DNA of 42,561 bases from Moraxellaceae bacterium (GTDB lineage Bacteria > Pseudomonadota > Gammaproteobacteria > Pseudomonadales > Moraxellaceae): contig CANBZV010000002.1 of the NCBI GenBank assembly GCA_947373945.1, positions 1 through 42,561 on the forward strand. Direction: 5' to 3'. Of the stretch, positions 1 to 11,720 are shown piece by piece. The notes below the pieces were generated by a model. The model was not told the DNA's origin. It made no database searches and saw nothing but the letters and a program-made list of their open reading frames with translations. Each line of letters starts with the position of its first letter. Within the stretch, counting starts at the first letter, position 1. Both the position numbers and the translations under genes were made by a program.

Positions 1-702
1 GAAATTTGTTTGGATGAACGTGATGATGTCTGGGTGATGCTGCATTCGGGCAGTCGTGGCATTGGCAACTGCATTGGTCGTTACTTTATTGAGTTGGCTA
101 AAAAAGATATGCACCGCGAATATGGTCATTTACCCGATAAAGACTTGTCGTATCTGGTCGAAGGTACGCAACATTTTGCTGATTATGTCGAAGCGGTGTC
201 GTGGGCGCAGGATTACGCCATGCTCAATCGGCGCGAGATGATGCGCTTAGTTGTGGAGGCGTTAAAAACAGTATTGCCACCCTTTGAATTAACTAAAGAG
301 GCCATTAACTGTCATCACAATTATATCGACCAAGAAACGCATTTTGGTGAAAAGGTTTATATCACCCGTAAAGGCGCGATTAGTGCGAAAGATGGTGAGT
401 TAGGCATTATTCCTGGCAGTATGGGCGCAAAGTCCTACATTGTTCGCGGTAAAGGTAATAGTGAGTCTTTTTGCTCGTGCTCGCATGGCGCGGGACGGAA
501 AATGAGTCGCATGGAAGCGGAACGTAAGTTTGATAGCCATGATTTAGTTGAACAAACGCAAGGCATTGAATGTCGTAAAGATAAAGGCGTCGTTGATGAA
601 ATTCCTGCCGCCTACAAAGACATCGATAAAGTGATGGCGCACCAAAGTGATTTGATTGAAGTGGTGCATAGCTTAAGACAGATAGTGTGTATTAAGGGTT
701 GA
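1..702 (+). CDS. rtcB: RNA-splicing ligase RtcB family protein, 5'-truncated by the window edge
   Basis: Frame is open from base 1 (EICLDERDDVWVMLHSGSRGIGNCIGRYFIELAKK...). RtcB-like motifs include LHSGSRGIGN, NCHHNYI, GSMGAKSYIVRGKGN and SCSHGAGRKMSR. Confidence 0.95.
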   Translation, partial: EICLDERDDVWVMLHSGSRGIGNCIGRYFIELAKKDMHREYGHLPDKDLSYLVEGTQHFADYVEAVSWAQDYAMLNRREMMRLVVEALKTVLPPFELTKEAINCHHNYIDQETHFGEKVYITRKGAISAKDGELGIIPGSMGAKSYIVRGKGNSESFCSCSHGAGRKMSRMEAERKFDSHDLVEQTQGIECRKDKGVVDEIPAAYKDIDKVMAHQSDLIEVVHSLRQIVCIKG

Positions 703-713
703 TTTACACAGTG

Positions 714-729
714 CTGGTCAGCTGACCAG
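714..729. repeat. Perfect 16-bp palindrome ctggtcagctgaccag between rtcB and the next ORF
   Basis: Sequence equals its own reverse complement. It lies in the 48-bp gap just upstream of the RBS gaggagagg of the next ORF. Confidence 0.7.
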
Positions 730-750
730 TGAACACCGAGGAGAGGCATT

Positions 751-978
751 ATGGCCAAACGTAAAAGTGTAGTAAAAGTGCAAGAAAAACCACGTAATTT
801 GTTGGCATTGGCGCCGATTATGCAAAAAGGCGGTGCGCATGTAACCAGCTTGAAAGCATTACGGCGCGCCGACCATCAACGTACTCAAATGTCCGCACGG
901 GAGGAGTTTTCTTCCCGTGAGGATGGCGTATCACGGTTGAAGATCAATAGTAATCGCCTGTTCACGTATGGACGATAA
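751..978 (+). CDS. Small basic conserved-type hypothetical protein (KGGAH...KALRRA)
   Basis: ATG preceded by a strong RBS (gaggagaggcatt-ATG). The N-terminal 50 aa (PRNLLALAPIMQKGGAHVTSLKALRRADH) resemble small basic proteobacterial hypothetical proteins. Confidence 0.6.
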   Translation: MAKRKSVVKVQEKPRNLLALAPIMQKGGAHVTSLKALRRADHQRTQMSAREEFSSREDGVSRLKINSNRLFTYGR

Positions 979-1734
979 TTGGCTCTGCTCCGACAATCCG
1001 CTATGAGCGAATCCATGATTCTGCGCCGCTAATTCAATTTTCACTCGACAGTCCTGCAAGTTGGCTTCATGCCGCGGGTGTTCATGTAATATGTCGTCTT
1101 TTAATTCTCCAGTCTTCTGCTGCAACACAAGCGTCGCTGAGCGTGCCTCACGCTGATTAGTCTCTAGCATTATTTCGTCTGATTTGGTGTTTTCAACCGT
1201 GCTTTGTTCACCATTTAGCGCCGATGTCAGCGTCCAATAACAGTTATAGGTAGTACGCAATAGTAAGTCACTGCTGTGGACTTTGGTGTCCCAGTACATA
1301 TTAAGGAAAGGGTTACTGGCTAATGAAATGCTTTGCTGGTCAATAGGAAAGGTAATCGCAAAGCTTTCAGGAATGATCGGAAAAGTGCTGGCGTAAAGTT
1401 GATGCTGGCTGGCCCGATTCAGGGTGAGGGTATAACTCTTATCTGTGCTAAGCGGTAATGTTGCGCGATAATGTACGTCATTAATCAGATTGTCTCGATA
1501 TTCCATCACGTCATGGCTAACGCCATCGCTAACTTCCATATAGTCGCCGCCATTCAAAACTACGACTACCGTGGAGTTTTCCTTGCCCAATGACGCTTTA
1601 ATCACTGCCTGATCTTGGGCATAAAGTCGTGCGTGCAATACCAGTTTGTCGGCAGAAATGTCGTGTGAGTCCGACTGGTTGCAGGCGGCAAGCACTAGGC
1701 AACAGGCGAAAGCGAGTCGTCGATGGCTAGTCAT
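931..1734 (-). CDS. Putative lipoprotein of unknown function
   Basis: 267-aa ORF with signal peptide and lipobox (MTSHRRLAFACCLVLAAC-NQ). Confidence 0.7.
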   Translation of the reverse strand: MTSHRRLAFACCLVLAACNQSDSHDISADKLVLHARLYAQDQAVIKASLGKENSTVVVVLNGGDYMEVSDGVSHDVMEYRDNLINDVHYRATLPLSTDKSYTLTLNRASQHQLYASTFPIIPESFAITFPIDQQSISLASNPFLNMYWDTKVHSSDLLLRTTYNCYWTLTSALNGEQSTVENTKSDEIMLETNQREARSATLVLQQKTGELKDDILHEHPRHEANLQDCRVKIELAAQNHGFAHSGLSEQSQLSSIREQAITIDLQP

Positions 1735-1825
1735 GATTGCATCCGAGTAAAAGAAATATTTATTTACATTTTATAGCTCGTGAATGAGTATTTGTCTAAT
1801 CTCGCTCCGCTTTATAAGTCTCGTG

Positions 1826-1888
1826 TTAATCAGGTTGCTGCGTGAACTGCTTGCCATTGTCAGTACACAGGATGCGGTCTATAGTTGG
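1826..1888 (-). pseudogene. Remnant of a transposase/integrase (rve) catalytic core
   Basis: Minus-strand reading PTIDRILCTDNGKQFTQQPD-stop resembles the DDE motif of IS481/IS3-type transposases (LTDNGxxFT). No complete ORF surrounds it. Confidence 0.45.
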
Positions 1889-1916
1889 TGAATAAAAAAC
1901 CAAACTACGGATTGTT

Positions 1917-3986
1917 ATGGCGCATAAAAAGATTGAACAAGCTCTTCTCGAAAGTGAGCAACGTTATCGTGCGCTGTTTAATAACCGAACTCAAGCTTTG
2001 GTGGAATGTCGCATCATTACCGATGTTGAAGGCAAGCCTATTGATTACCTGCACCAAACTGCCAATGATGCCAGCTGTCGTATGCTAGGGCTACCGCGTG
2101 AGCAATTTGAAGGCAAACGCATTACTGAGTTATTTCCTGACGTTAATACCGTTGCTCCCGAACTCGTCGAGCAGTTGGGTAAAGTCGCTTTGCATGGCGA
2201 TGAAGTCACACTAGAGGTTTTCTTTACTCCAAGCGGCCAATGGTTTTCAGTCTATGCCTACAGTCCGGGTCAAGGTGAATTCACGGCTATGTTTACCGAT
2301 ATCACGGCGCAAAAAAAGGCGGATCAGGAGCGTGATGTATTAATGGAGCAACTACATCAGGCAGCGGTGCTGGCCAATCGTGAGCGGGCGCAGCTGGAGG
2401 CGGTATTTCAGTCATTAGCTGAAGGTATTTCAGTCTTTGATATGGCAGGTAATTTGCTTCTGAATAACGATGCGTTGGCGCGAATCTATGGGTTTGCCCA
2501 AGGCGAAGATATGCATCAAAACTTGGCTTATTTCGAGCGGATTTTTGAGCTAACTACGGCGGATGGAGAACTGATTCCAGTGTCTGCTTGGCCGGCTTCA
2601 CTCGTGTTGCAAGGAGAGTCGATCAAAGAGTGGGAGTTGCGGGGGCATCGGGTGGACACAGGCCAGTCCTGGTGTTTTAGTTATAACGGTACGCCTGTTT
2701 GTAATGAAGATGGTCAGCAAATATTAGCGGTTGTAGTGACGCGTGACATTACCGAACGCAAACGGCTGGAGCGCGAGCTGCATCAAGCGTATAACCGTCT
2801 CGCGAATAGCTTGGAAGCGGAGCAGGCGGCAAAAGAAGTTGCTGAGGCGGCTAATCGCGCCAAATCGGGCTTTTTAGCGACAATGAGTCATGAAATTCGC
2901 ACACCACTGAATGGCCTGATTGGTTTTACCGGCTTGTTGCTGGATAGCAAATTAACGGAAGAGCAGCACCGTTTTGCTGAGTTAGTACGTCAGTCGGGCG
3001 AATCTTTATTACATCTCATTAATGACTTTCTCGACTTTTCTAAGATTGAAGCGGGTTATTTGGAGCTGGAGCCGTTGGTGTTTGATCCTCTCCTAGTGGT
3101 GGAGCAGGCGCTTAATCTCGTTCAGGTAGCGGCTGAGCGTAAGGGGCTGGCACTACATCATCAGCTACAGACACCACATTTTGTTCGAGGCGATGCGGGG
3201 CGTTTGCGGCAAATATTACTTAATTTGTTAAGTAATGCTGTGAAGTTTACCGAGCACGGCGCTATCTCCCTGAACGGAGAAGTGTTGATGATGCAGGGTG
3301 GCGTGGTTTGGTTGCGCTTTATTGTGGTTGATACCGGTATTGGCATCAACGAAGAGGCGCAAGCGAGATTGTTCCAACCATTTATTCAGGCGGACGCGTC
3401 AACTACCCGCCGCTTTGGCGGTACCGGATTGGGGCTGGCTATTTGTCGCCGATTGGCGGAGGCGATGGGTGGTACGGTGAGTTTGGCTAGTAAACAAGGG
3501 CAGGGAAGTACGTTCACGTTAACACTGCCTTTCGATACCGTGCCTGAAGGTGTCGTAGCGGAGGCTGAGTCACTGTCAGGCGGTGAATTATATAGCGGCA
3601 GTGGTCACACCAATGGCCGAGTTCTGGTCGCGGAAGATAACCCCGTTAATCAGTTAATGGCTGTTGAGATGTTGAAAAGACTAGGTTTTCGCGTAGATGT
3701 CGTTGGTAATGGAGAGGAAGCCGTTCAAGCCGTGCAACACTTGCCTTACGATGTCGTATTAATGGATTGCGAGATGCCAGTAATGAGCGGACTGGAAGCG
3801 ACGCGCTTGATTCGCACGCAAGAGTCAGTAGATAGGCGAGTGCCAGTCATTGCCCTGACTGCCTCGGCATTAAAAGGTGATCGGGAGAAGTGCTTAGAAG
3901 CGGGTATGGATGATTTTTTGTCCAAACCCATGCGCCTGAGCGATTTGCGTAAAAAACTGGAAGTGTGGCTCGGCAAGGCAAGGTGA
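1917..3986 (+). CDS. PAS-domain hybrid sensor histidine kinase with C-terminal receiver
   Basis: PAS-like regions; HisKA (GFLATMSHEIRTPLNGLIGF); HATPase (LLNLLSNAVKFTEHG, DTGIGI, FGGTGLGLAI); receiver (VLVAEDNPVNQLM...VLMDCEMPVMSGLEATRLIR...ALTASALKGD). Confidence 0.95.
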   Translation: MAHKKIEQALLESEQRYRALFNNRTQALVECRIITDVEGKPIDYLHQTANDASCRMLGLPREQFEGKRITELFPDVNTVAPELVEQLGKVALHGDEVTLEVFFTPSGQWFSVYAYSPGQGEFTAMFTDITAQKKADQERDVLMEQLHQAAVLANRERAQLEAVFQSLAEGISVFDMAGNLLLNNDALARIYGFAQGEDMHQNLAYFERIFELTTADGELIPVSAWPASLVLQGESIKEWELRGHRVDTGQSWCFSYNGTPVCNEDGQQILAVVVTRDITERKRLERELHQAYNRLANSLEAEQAAKEVAEAANRAKSGFLATMSHEIRTPLNGLIGFTGLLLDSKLTEEQHRFAELVRQSGESLLHLINDFLDFSKIEAGYLELEPLVFDPLLVVEQALNLVQVAAERKGLALHHQLQTPHFVRGDAGRLRQILLNLLSNAVKFTEHGAISLNGEVLMMQGGVVWLRFIVVDTGIGINEEAQARLFQPFIQADASTTRRFGGTGLGLAICRRLAEAMGGTVSLASKQGQGSTFTLTLPFDTVPEGVVAEAESLSGGELYSGSGHTNGRVLVAEDNPVNQLMAVEMLKRLGFRVDVVGNGEEAVQAVQHLPYDVVLMDCEMPVMSGLEATRLIRTQESVDRRVPVIALTASALKGDREKCLEAGMDDFLSKPMRLSDLRKKLEVWLGKAR

Positions 3987-3989
3987 TTT

Positions 3990-4022
3990 GGTAACGGCAA
4001 ATATATTTGCCGCTACCGTTTA
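3990..4022. terminator. Putative bidirectional terminator between convergent kinase and purT
   Basis: Hairpin ggtaacggcaaatatatttgccgctacc containing the perfect palindrome cggcaaatatatttgccg between convergent genes. Confidence 0.5.
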
Positions 4023-4032
4023 TGACCTGAGG

Positions 4033-5229
4033 TTAGCCGATAACGGGTCTTACCTGTGCCGCTGCTGTGCGAGCATTGGCGCGGGCGCTATCAACATCCT
4101 GAGCACGGCATAACGCCACACCCATGCGCCGTTTGATAAAACTTTCGGGCTTGCCAAATAAACGCACATCACTATTAGGGACTTTTAAAGCGTCTGCAAC
4201 GCCTTCAAACGCAATGCCTTGCGCTTCCAAACCACCATAAATCACCGCGCTCGCGGCAATGCTGTGGGTGCTGGTATCGACGGGTAAGCCCAAAATGGCG
4301 CGGGCATGAATCTCGAACTCAGACTGATATTGACTCGCCAACGTGACTAAGCCGGTGTCATGCGGCCGTGGGCTGACTTCCGAAAACCACACCTCATCAC
4401 CTTTGACAAACAGCTCAACGCCAAAAATACCGCGCCCACCCAAATTGCTCGTTACTTTTTCCGCAATGTCTTTCGCGCGCTGTAGGGCCAATGCGCTCAT
4501 CGCTTGCGGTTGCCAGCTTTCAACATAATCACCCGCAACTTGTTTATGGCCAATCGCGTCGCAGAAGAAGGTTTCAACCTGGCCACTGGCACCAACAGCA
4601 CGCACCGTCAGCAAGGTGATTTCAAAGTCAAAATCAATCATCCCTTCTAAAATCACTTTGCCATGATTAACACGACCGCTGGCAATCGCGTAATCCCACG
4701 CTGCAGCCAATTCTTCAGCACCATCCAGCTTCGACTGACCTTTACCCGATGACGACATCACGGGTTTGATAAAACAAGGAAAACCAATGCGCTGGGCGGC
4801 GGCTTGTAATTGCTCCAAACTCTCGGCAAAGGCATAAGGCGAGGTTGCTAGACCCAATTCCTCGGCGGCCAAACGACGGATGCCTTCGCGATTCATTGTT
4901 AAGTTGACGGCGCGAGCGGTAGGAATGACTTCGGCAATGCCTTCTTGTTCAATCTCAACTAACACCTGCGTGGCAATGGCTTCAATTTCAGGGACAATAA
5001 AATGCGGCTTTTCGGCGATGATTAACGCCCGTAAAGCCTCAGCATCACTCATGTTAATGACAAGGGCGCGATGAGCAACCTGATGTGCAGGAGCGTTGGC
5101 GTAACGATCAACGGCGATCACTTCCACGCCTAACCGCTGTAAAGAAATTACTACTTCTTTGCCCAGTTCTCCTGAGCCTAATAACATCACTTTGATTGCG
5201 TTGGTGCTGAGCGGAGTGCCGAATTTCAT
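4033..5229 (-). CDS. purT: Formate-dependent phosphoribosylglycinamide formyltransferase (GAR transformylase 2)
   Basis: ATP-grasp protein [41 protein letters not shown]...[11 protein letters not shown]...[14 protein letters not shown], characteristic of PurT. Confidence 0.97.
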   Translation of the reverse strand: MKFGTPLSTNAIKVMLLGSGELGKEVVISLQRLGVEVIAVDRYANAPAHQVAHRALVINMSDAEALRALIIAEKPHFIVPEIEAIATQVLVEIEQEGIAEVIPTARAVNLTMNREGIRRLAAEELGLATSPYAFAESLEQLQAAAQRIGFPCFIKPVMSSSGKGQSKLDGAEELAAAWDYAIASGRVNHGKVILEGMIDFDFEITLLTVRAVGASGQVETFFCDAIGHKQVAGDYVESWQPQAMSALALQRAKDIAEKVTSNLGGRGIFGVELFVKGDEVWFSEVSPRPHDTGLVTLASQYQSEFEIHARAILGLPVDTSTHSIAASAVIYGGLEAQGIAFEGVADALKVPNSDVRLFGKPESFIKRRMGVALCRAQDVDSARANARTAAAQVRPVIG

Positions 5230-5344
5230 CTGCCAATACTCGAAGGAATATAATGGCCGCTATGATAACGGTTGCAGGGCAGTGAGGCTATGTGACTTTT
5301 CCCGGACAAGAAAAGTTGGTGCGAAAACACAAATGATAGGCAAT

Positions 5345-5381
5345 AAAAAAGCCGCAAACTTGGGAAAGTTGCAGCTTTTTT
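5345..5381 (-). terminator. Rho-independent terminator downstream of tRNA-Leu
   Basis: Minus strand reads AAAAAAGCTGCAACTTTCCCAAGTTTGCGGCTTTTTT: imperfect stem followed by a U-tract, just 3' of the tRNA. Confidence 0.6.
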
Positions 5382-5394
5382 AAGAATTACGTGC

Positions 5395-5481
5395 TGGTAC
5401 CGAGAGTCGGAATCGAACCGACACGCCCTCACAGGCAACAGATTTTGAGTCTGCCGCGTCTACCAGTTCCGCCATCCCGGC
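5395..5481 (-). tRNA. tRNA-Leu (anticodon CAA)
   Basis: Minus strand GCCGGGATGGCGGAACTGGTAGACGCGGCAGACTCAAAATCTGTTGCCTGTGAGGGCGTGTCGGTTCGATTCCGACTCTCGGTACCA. Class II with long variable arm, encoded CCA, and anticodon loop CT-CAA-AA. Confidence 0.95.
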
Positions 5482-5585
5482 ACGTAGAGTGGGATGCATT
5501 ATAGGCAGCAAAAAATGTACGTCAAGCATTTTTAATGAAAGTTGTTATAATGCCGACCCGTTTGAATATTTCTTATGCAAAACCT

Positions 5586-7798
<2,213 letters not shown>

Positions 7799-7825
7799 GT
7801 TCAACGTTATTTAGAGAGAGAAAGC

Positions 7826-8188
7826 ATGAGTTTTTTGATTGCCGATGCCTATGCCGCTGCGCCTGCCGCCGCTGATCCTTCTGCATTTGCCAACATTGCC
7901 ATGTTGGTGGTGTTTATGCTCGTGTTTTACTTTTTGTTATGGCGCCCGCAAGCCAAACGCCAAAAAGAACATAAAGGCTTGATGGATAATTTGCAAAAGG
8001 GTGATGAAGTCGTGTTTGCTGGCGGCTTATTAGGTCGCATTAAAAACGTCGATGATGATTATGCACTGGTTGAACTTGCTGATAATTTAACAGTAAAAGT
8101 GCAAAAAGCGGCTGTTTTAGCCACGCTGCCCACAGGTACTCTCAAAGGTATTGGTGTGTCGACAGCAACCAATTTAACTAAAGACTAG
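7826..8188 (+). CDS. yajC: Preprotein translocase subunit YajC
   Basis: Single TM followed by FLLWRPQAKRQKEHKGLMDNLQKGDEVVFAGGLLGRIKNVDDDYALVELADNLTVKVQKAAV; sits between tgt and secD. Confidence 0.95.
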   Translation: MSFLIADAYAAAPAAADPSAFANIAMLVVFMLVFYFLLWRPQAKRQKEHKGLMDNLQKGDEVVFAGGLLGRIKNVDDDYALVELADNLTVKVQKAAVLATLPTGTLKGIGVSTATNLTKD

Positions 8189-8204
8189 AAAAAACAGAAC
8201 TGCT

Positions 8205-10073
8205 ATGCGCTATCCTGCTTGGAAATATATATTAATTGTAGTGGTGTTTATCATCAGTACACTTTACTCCCTACCTAATCTGTATCCCGATGAGCCAGCG
8301 GTGCAAATCTCTGGCGCCAATGCGGGTATTAAGACTGACAAGACGATATTGGCGCAGGCTGATGCGGCGTTAAAACAAGCAGGATTGCCTTATCACGGTT
8401 CTGAAGTGCAAGAAAAAGGTGTCTTAGTGCGCCTCGAAAGCAATGATGCCCAGCTTAAAGCGCAAGATGTGATCAAAAGAGCCTTGGGTGATAACTATGT
8501 TGTTGCGTTAAATTTGGCTCCAACGACTCCGAGCTGGTTATTAGCCATTCATGCCAAACCGATGAAGTTGGGCTTGGACTTACGCGGCGGTGTCCATTTC
8601 TTGCTGGAAGTGGATATGTCGAAGATTCTTGAGCAGCGCCAAGAAACCTATACTACTGAAATTAAAGCCAAGTTACGCGAAGCCAAAATTGCGTATCGTG
8701 CAGTCAATGATGTGCCTAGTGGCTTAACCATCAAATTTGAAACGATTGCTGATCGTGAGCAGGCCAGTAAACTATTGGCAACAGAATATCGTGAGTTTGT
8801 CTTTGTCCCAGCAACGCGCGAAGATGCATTTTTTCTTGATTTAGGCTTCTCGCCTGCCAAGCTCAAAGAGTTTGCCGACTATGCAATTAGCCAGAACTTA
8901 ACAACGCTGCGTAATCGAGTCAACGAATTAGGTGTGGCAGAAGCCTTGGTTCAACGCCAAGGAGCTAGTCGTATCGTCGTTGAATTGCCTGGTGTACAAG
9001 ATACTGCCGAAGCCAAACGTGTTTTGGGGCGTACTGCTACACTGGAGTTTCGTTTTGTTGATTGGGAGCATAAAGGTGAAGCGCCTGATGGTATTGCTCC
9101 GCCGGGCACCGAAATTTTCCCGTTCCATAAAATGGGCGGCGAACCCGTTTTATTGCAAAAGAAAAAGATTGTCACCGGTGATCGTGTCGTCGGTGCGCAA
9201 GCTGGTTTTGACGAATACTCAAACTCTCAAGTCAACATTACTTTGGATAGTCGTGGCGGCAAAATGATGGCCGAAGCGACCCGCGATAATGTTGGTAAGC
9301 AAATGGCCGTATTGTTTGTCGAGCACAAACAACGTAGTCGCTTTACGACCGATGCCAACGGCAAACCGATTGAGCTTCGTGAGCCTTATGTGGAGAAAAC
9401 GGTAATTAACCGTGCAACCGTTCAGTCGATGCTAGGTTCACAATTTCGCATTACGGGTCTGGACTCTCCAGAAGAAGGCAAAGAGCTAGCACTGTTATTA
9501 CGTGCTGGCGCGTTAGCTGCCCCGATGTATTTTGTTGAAGAACGCACCGTTGGCCCAAGCCTGGGTCAAGAAAATATCGACAAGGGTTTAATGTCAACCT
9601 TGGTTGGTTTTATTCTGGTTGCTGTCTTCATGTTGGTGTTTTATAAAATGTTTGGCTTGGTGGCCAATATTGCCTTGTTTGTTAACGTGGCGATGATGAT
9701 AGCGGTAATGTCTGCCATAGATTCAGCGCTTACGCTGCCGGGTATTGCGGGTATCGTCTTGACCGTAGGTATGGCCGTTGATGCCAACGTCTTGATTTAT
9801 GAGCGTATTCGTGAAGAGCTAGCGGGTGGATCATCACCACAGCAGTCTATTCTTCATGGTTATGATCGCGCTTTTGCGACCATTATTGATGCCCACGTTA
9901 CAACGTTAATAGTATCTTTGATTCTCTTTGCTGTCGGCACTGGGCCGATCAAAGGCTTCGCAATTACGTTGTCGATTGGTATTGTCTGTTCGTTGTTCTC
10001 CGCGATTACCGTCACCCGTGCGGTGGTACAACTGATATACGGTGGCCGCCGTGTCACCAAACTAAGTATCTGA
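8205..10073 (+). CDS. secD: Protein translocase subunit SecD
   Basis: MRYPAWKYILIVVVFIISTLYSLPNLYPDEPAVQISG...LGLDLRGGVHFLLEVD...GMAVDANVLIYERIREE. Confidence 0.97.
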   Translation: MRYPAWKYILIVVVFIISTLYSLPNLYPDEPAVQISGANAGIKTDKTILAQADAALKQAGLPYHGSEVQEKGVLVRLESNDAQLKAQDVIKRALGDNYVVALNLAPTTPSWLLAIHAKPMKLGLDLRGGVHFLLEVDMSKILEQRQETYTTEIKAKLREAKIAYRAVNDVPSGLTIKFETIADREQASKLLATEYREFVFVPATREDAFFLDLGFSPAKLKEFADYAISQNLTTLRNRVNELGVAEALVQRQGASRIVVELPGVQDTAEAKRVLGRTATLEFRFVDWEHKGEAPDGIAPPGTEIFPFHKMGGEPVLLQKKKIVTGDRVVGAQAGFDEYSNSQVNITLDSRGGKMMAEATRDNVGKQMAVLFVEHKQRSRFTTDANGKPIELREPYVEKTVINRATVQSMLGSQFRITGLDSPEEGKELALLLRAGALAAPMYFVEERTVGPSLGQENIDKGLMSTLVGFILVAVFMLVFYKMFGLVANIALFVNVAMMIAVMSAIDSALTLPGIAGIVLTVGMAVDANVLIYERIREELAGGSSPQQSILHGYDRAFATIIDAHVTTLIVSLILFAVGTGPIKGFAITLSIGIVCSLFSAITVTRAVVQLIYGGRRVTKLSI

Positions 10074-10084
10074 GGTAAGCCGCT

Positions 10085-11035
10085 ATGATGTTTGAAGGTA
10101 GAACAATTGCGTTTATGCGCTTTCGTAAACCAATGGCGATTTTCTCGTTATTGGTTGTGTTGGCAGGTGTCATTTCTCTCTTTACCAGGGGCTTGAACCT
10201 AGGTCTGGATTTTACTGGTGGTACTGTTGTTGAGTTAAGTTTTGCCCATCCGGTCGAACAAACGCTTATTCAGGCGGAGCTAGAGAAAAACGGCTTCCAT
10301 GATGCGATCGTGCAGCATTTGGGCAAAGCGACGGATATTATTATTCGGATGCCGCCCCAAAAACAAACGGGTAATGTCAGTAACAGCAGTATTGGTGAGC
10401 ACGTATTAGCTGTCGTGCAAACGGATGCTAATAATCCGGCGACCTTACGCCAAGTTGATTCTGTTGGCTCACAGGTCGGCGCAGAGTTGTACACTAACTC
10501 CATGATTGCGATTGCGTTGTCATTGAGTTTAATGATGTTGTATGTGGCGATTCGCTTTCGTTTCAAGTTTTCGGTGGGTGCAGTTAGCTCGTTATTACAC
10601 GATACCTTGTTTACGGTTGGTGTATTTTCGTTGATGGGTTGGCCGTTTGACTTGTCAGTATTGGCAGCCGTGCTGGCATTGATTGGTTATTCTTTGAATG
10701 ACACGATCGTTGTATTTGACCGGATTCGTGAAAACTTTCGTCGTTTGCGTAAAGTGGATGTCATTGAAATCATTGATATTTCGCTCACTGAAACCCTGCG
10801 CCGTACCATAATGACCGTAGCGACGGTGGTATTAGTCGTCATGGCTCTGTTGTTGCTTGGTGGCCCAGCCTTAAAATGGTTCTCGGTGGCGATGTTGGTG
10901 GGTTTGTTTGCGGGTACGTATTCGTCGATTTATATTGCAACCAGTTATGCCTTGGCAATGGGTTTAAGCAAAGAAGACTTTATGGTTGTTGCTAAGTCAG
11001 AATTCGTCGAAGAGGGTGAGGAGATTCAGCCCTAA
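10085..11035 (+). CDS. secF: Protein translocase subunit SecF
   Basis: GLNLGLDFTGGTVVELSF...ALIGYSLNDTIVVFDRIRENFRR...TETLRRTIMTVATVVLVVMALLLLGGPALKWFSVAMLVGLFAGTYSSIYIA. Confidence 0.97.
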   Translation: MMFEGRTIAFMRFRKPMAIFSLLVVLAGVISLFTRGLNLGLDFTGGTVVELSFAHPVEQTLIQAELEKNGFHDAIVQHLGKATDIIIRMPPQKQTGNVSNSSIGEHVLAVVQTDANNPATLRQVDSVGSQVGAELYTNSMIAIALSLSLMMLYVAIRFRFKFSVGAVSSLLHDTLFTVGVFSLMGWPFDLSVLAAVLALIGYSLNDTIVVFDRIRENFRRLRKVDVIEIIDISLTETLRRTIMTVATVVLVVMALLLLGGPALKWFSVAMLVGLFAGTYSSIYIATSYALAMGLSKEDFMVVAKSEFVEEGEEIQP

Positions 11036-11049
11036 TGCTTGTGTGTTTT

Positions 11050-11080
11050 ATAAGGGCGCAATGTTTGCGCCCTTATTTCT
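11050..11080. terminator. Strong rho-independent (likely bidirectional) terminator after secF
   Basis: Perfect stem ataagggcgcaa-tgt-ttgcgcccttat, followed by tttctta. Confidence 0.85.
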
Positions 11081-11277
11081 TACCACAGATGTGCAATGGT
11101 GAGAAAAGCAAAAAAGAGGCTGACAAATCCAATCACAGCAACAAACTCTTCATTATGATGGGCTGTTATTGATGGGGGATAGCGACCTAGCGTTACTAGC
11201 CGTAAAACAACTTTACCAGGCCAGTACAAGACATACGTCAATACAAACTCAAGTATGGCATCCAGTAAAATATCCAT
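11080..11277 (-). CDS. Small membrane protein, hypothetical
   Basis: 65-aa ORF with two predicted hydrophobic segments, in a region with no competing ORF. Confidence 0.5.
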   Translation of the reverse strand: MDILLDAILEFVLTYVLYWPGKVVLRLVTLGRYPPSITAHHNEEFVAVIGFVSLFFAFLTIAHLW

Positions 11278-11297
11278 TTCAATGATTCCGCCATTAG

Positions 11298-11720
11298 TTA
11301 GCTACTAATGCCCACTTTCTTATACAACGCATCCATACACCATGCTGGGCCAATCAATAAAAACTGTAAGTCTTTGAAGAAGGATGGTTTTTTGCCTTCA
11401 ATATGATGGCCAATAAATTGACCTATCCACGCAACAACAAATAAACCAATCGCCCACCAGACCAAGTTAGGTAACATTGCTGCAATCGCCAGCATGATGG
11501 CTGACATAACAAACATGCCGACTGCCAACGTTACCGACAATTGGGCATAAAACCATATCGCTGCCACGGTAGCAGCTAAGGCAAGTCCCCAATGTAAACT
11601 ATAAGCCAAGGCCAAAACGGTAAAGCTGATAACAGGCACACACAGCCAATGTAATTGTTTGTTGGTGGGGTTGCGGTGGCTTTCGCTGTACTCATCAAGC
11701 CAAGATTGCAAAGTTCTCAT
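11298..11720 (-). CDS. Mpo1/DUF962-like membrane protein
   Basis: MRTLQSWLDEYSESHRNPTNKQLHWLCVPVI...GQFIGHHIEGKKPSFFKDLQFLLIGPAWCMDALYKK resembles the DUF962 family (SH..P.N...H; GH..EGK.P). Start at 11720 preferred over the 11786 ORF start. Confidence 0.8.
   Translation of the reverse strand: MRTLQSWLDEYSESHRNPTNKQLHWLCVPVISFTVLALAYSLHWGLALAATVAAIWFYAQLSVTLAVGMFVMSAIMLAIAAMLPNLVWWAIGLFVVAWIGQFIGHHIEGKKPSFFKDLQFLLIGPAWCMDALYKKVGISS

Noticed and set aside
896-919. cacggga...tcccgtg hairpin as a terminator
   Set aside because: Lies inside the 751-978 ORF, lacks a T-tract, and is short enough to occur by chance.
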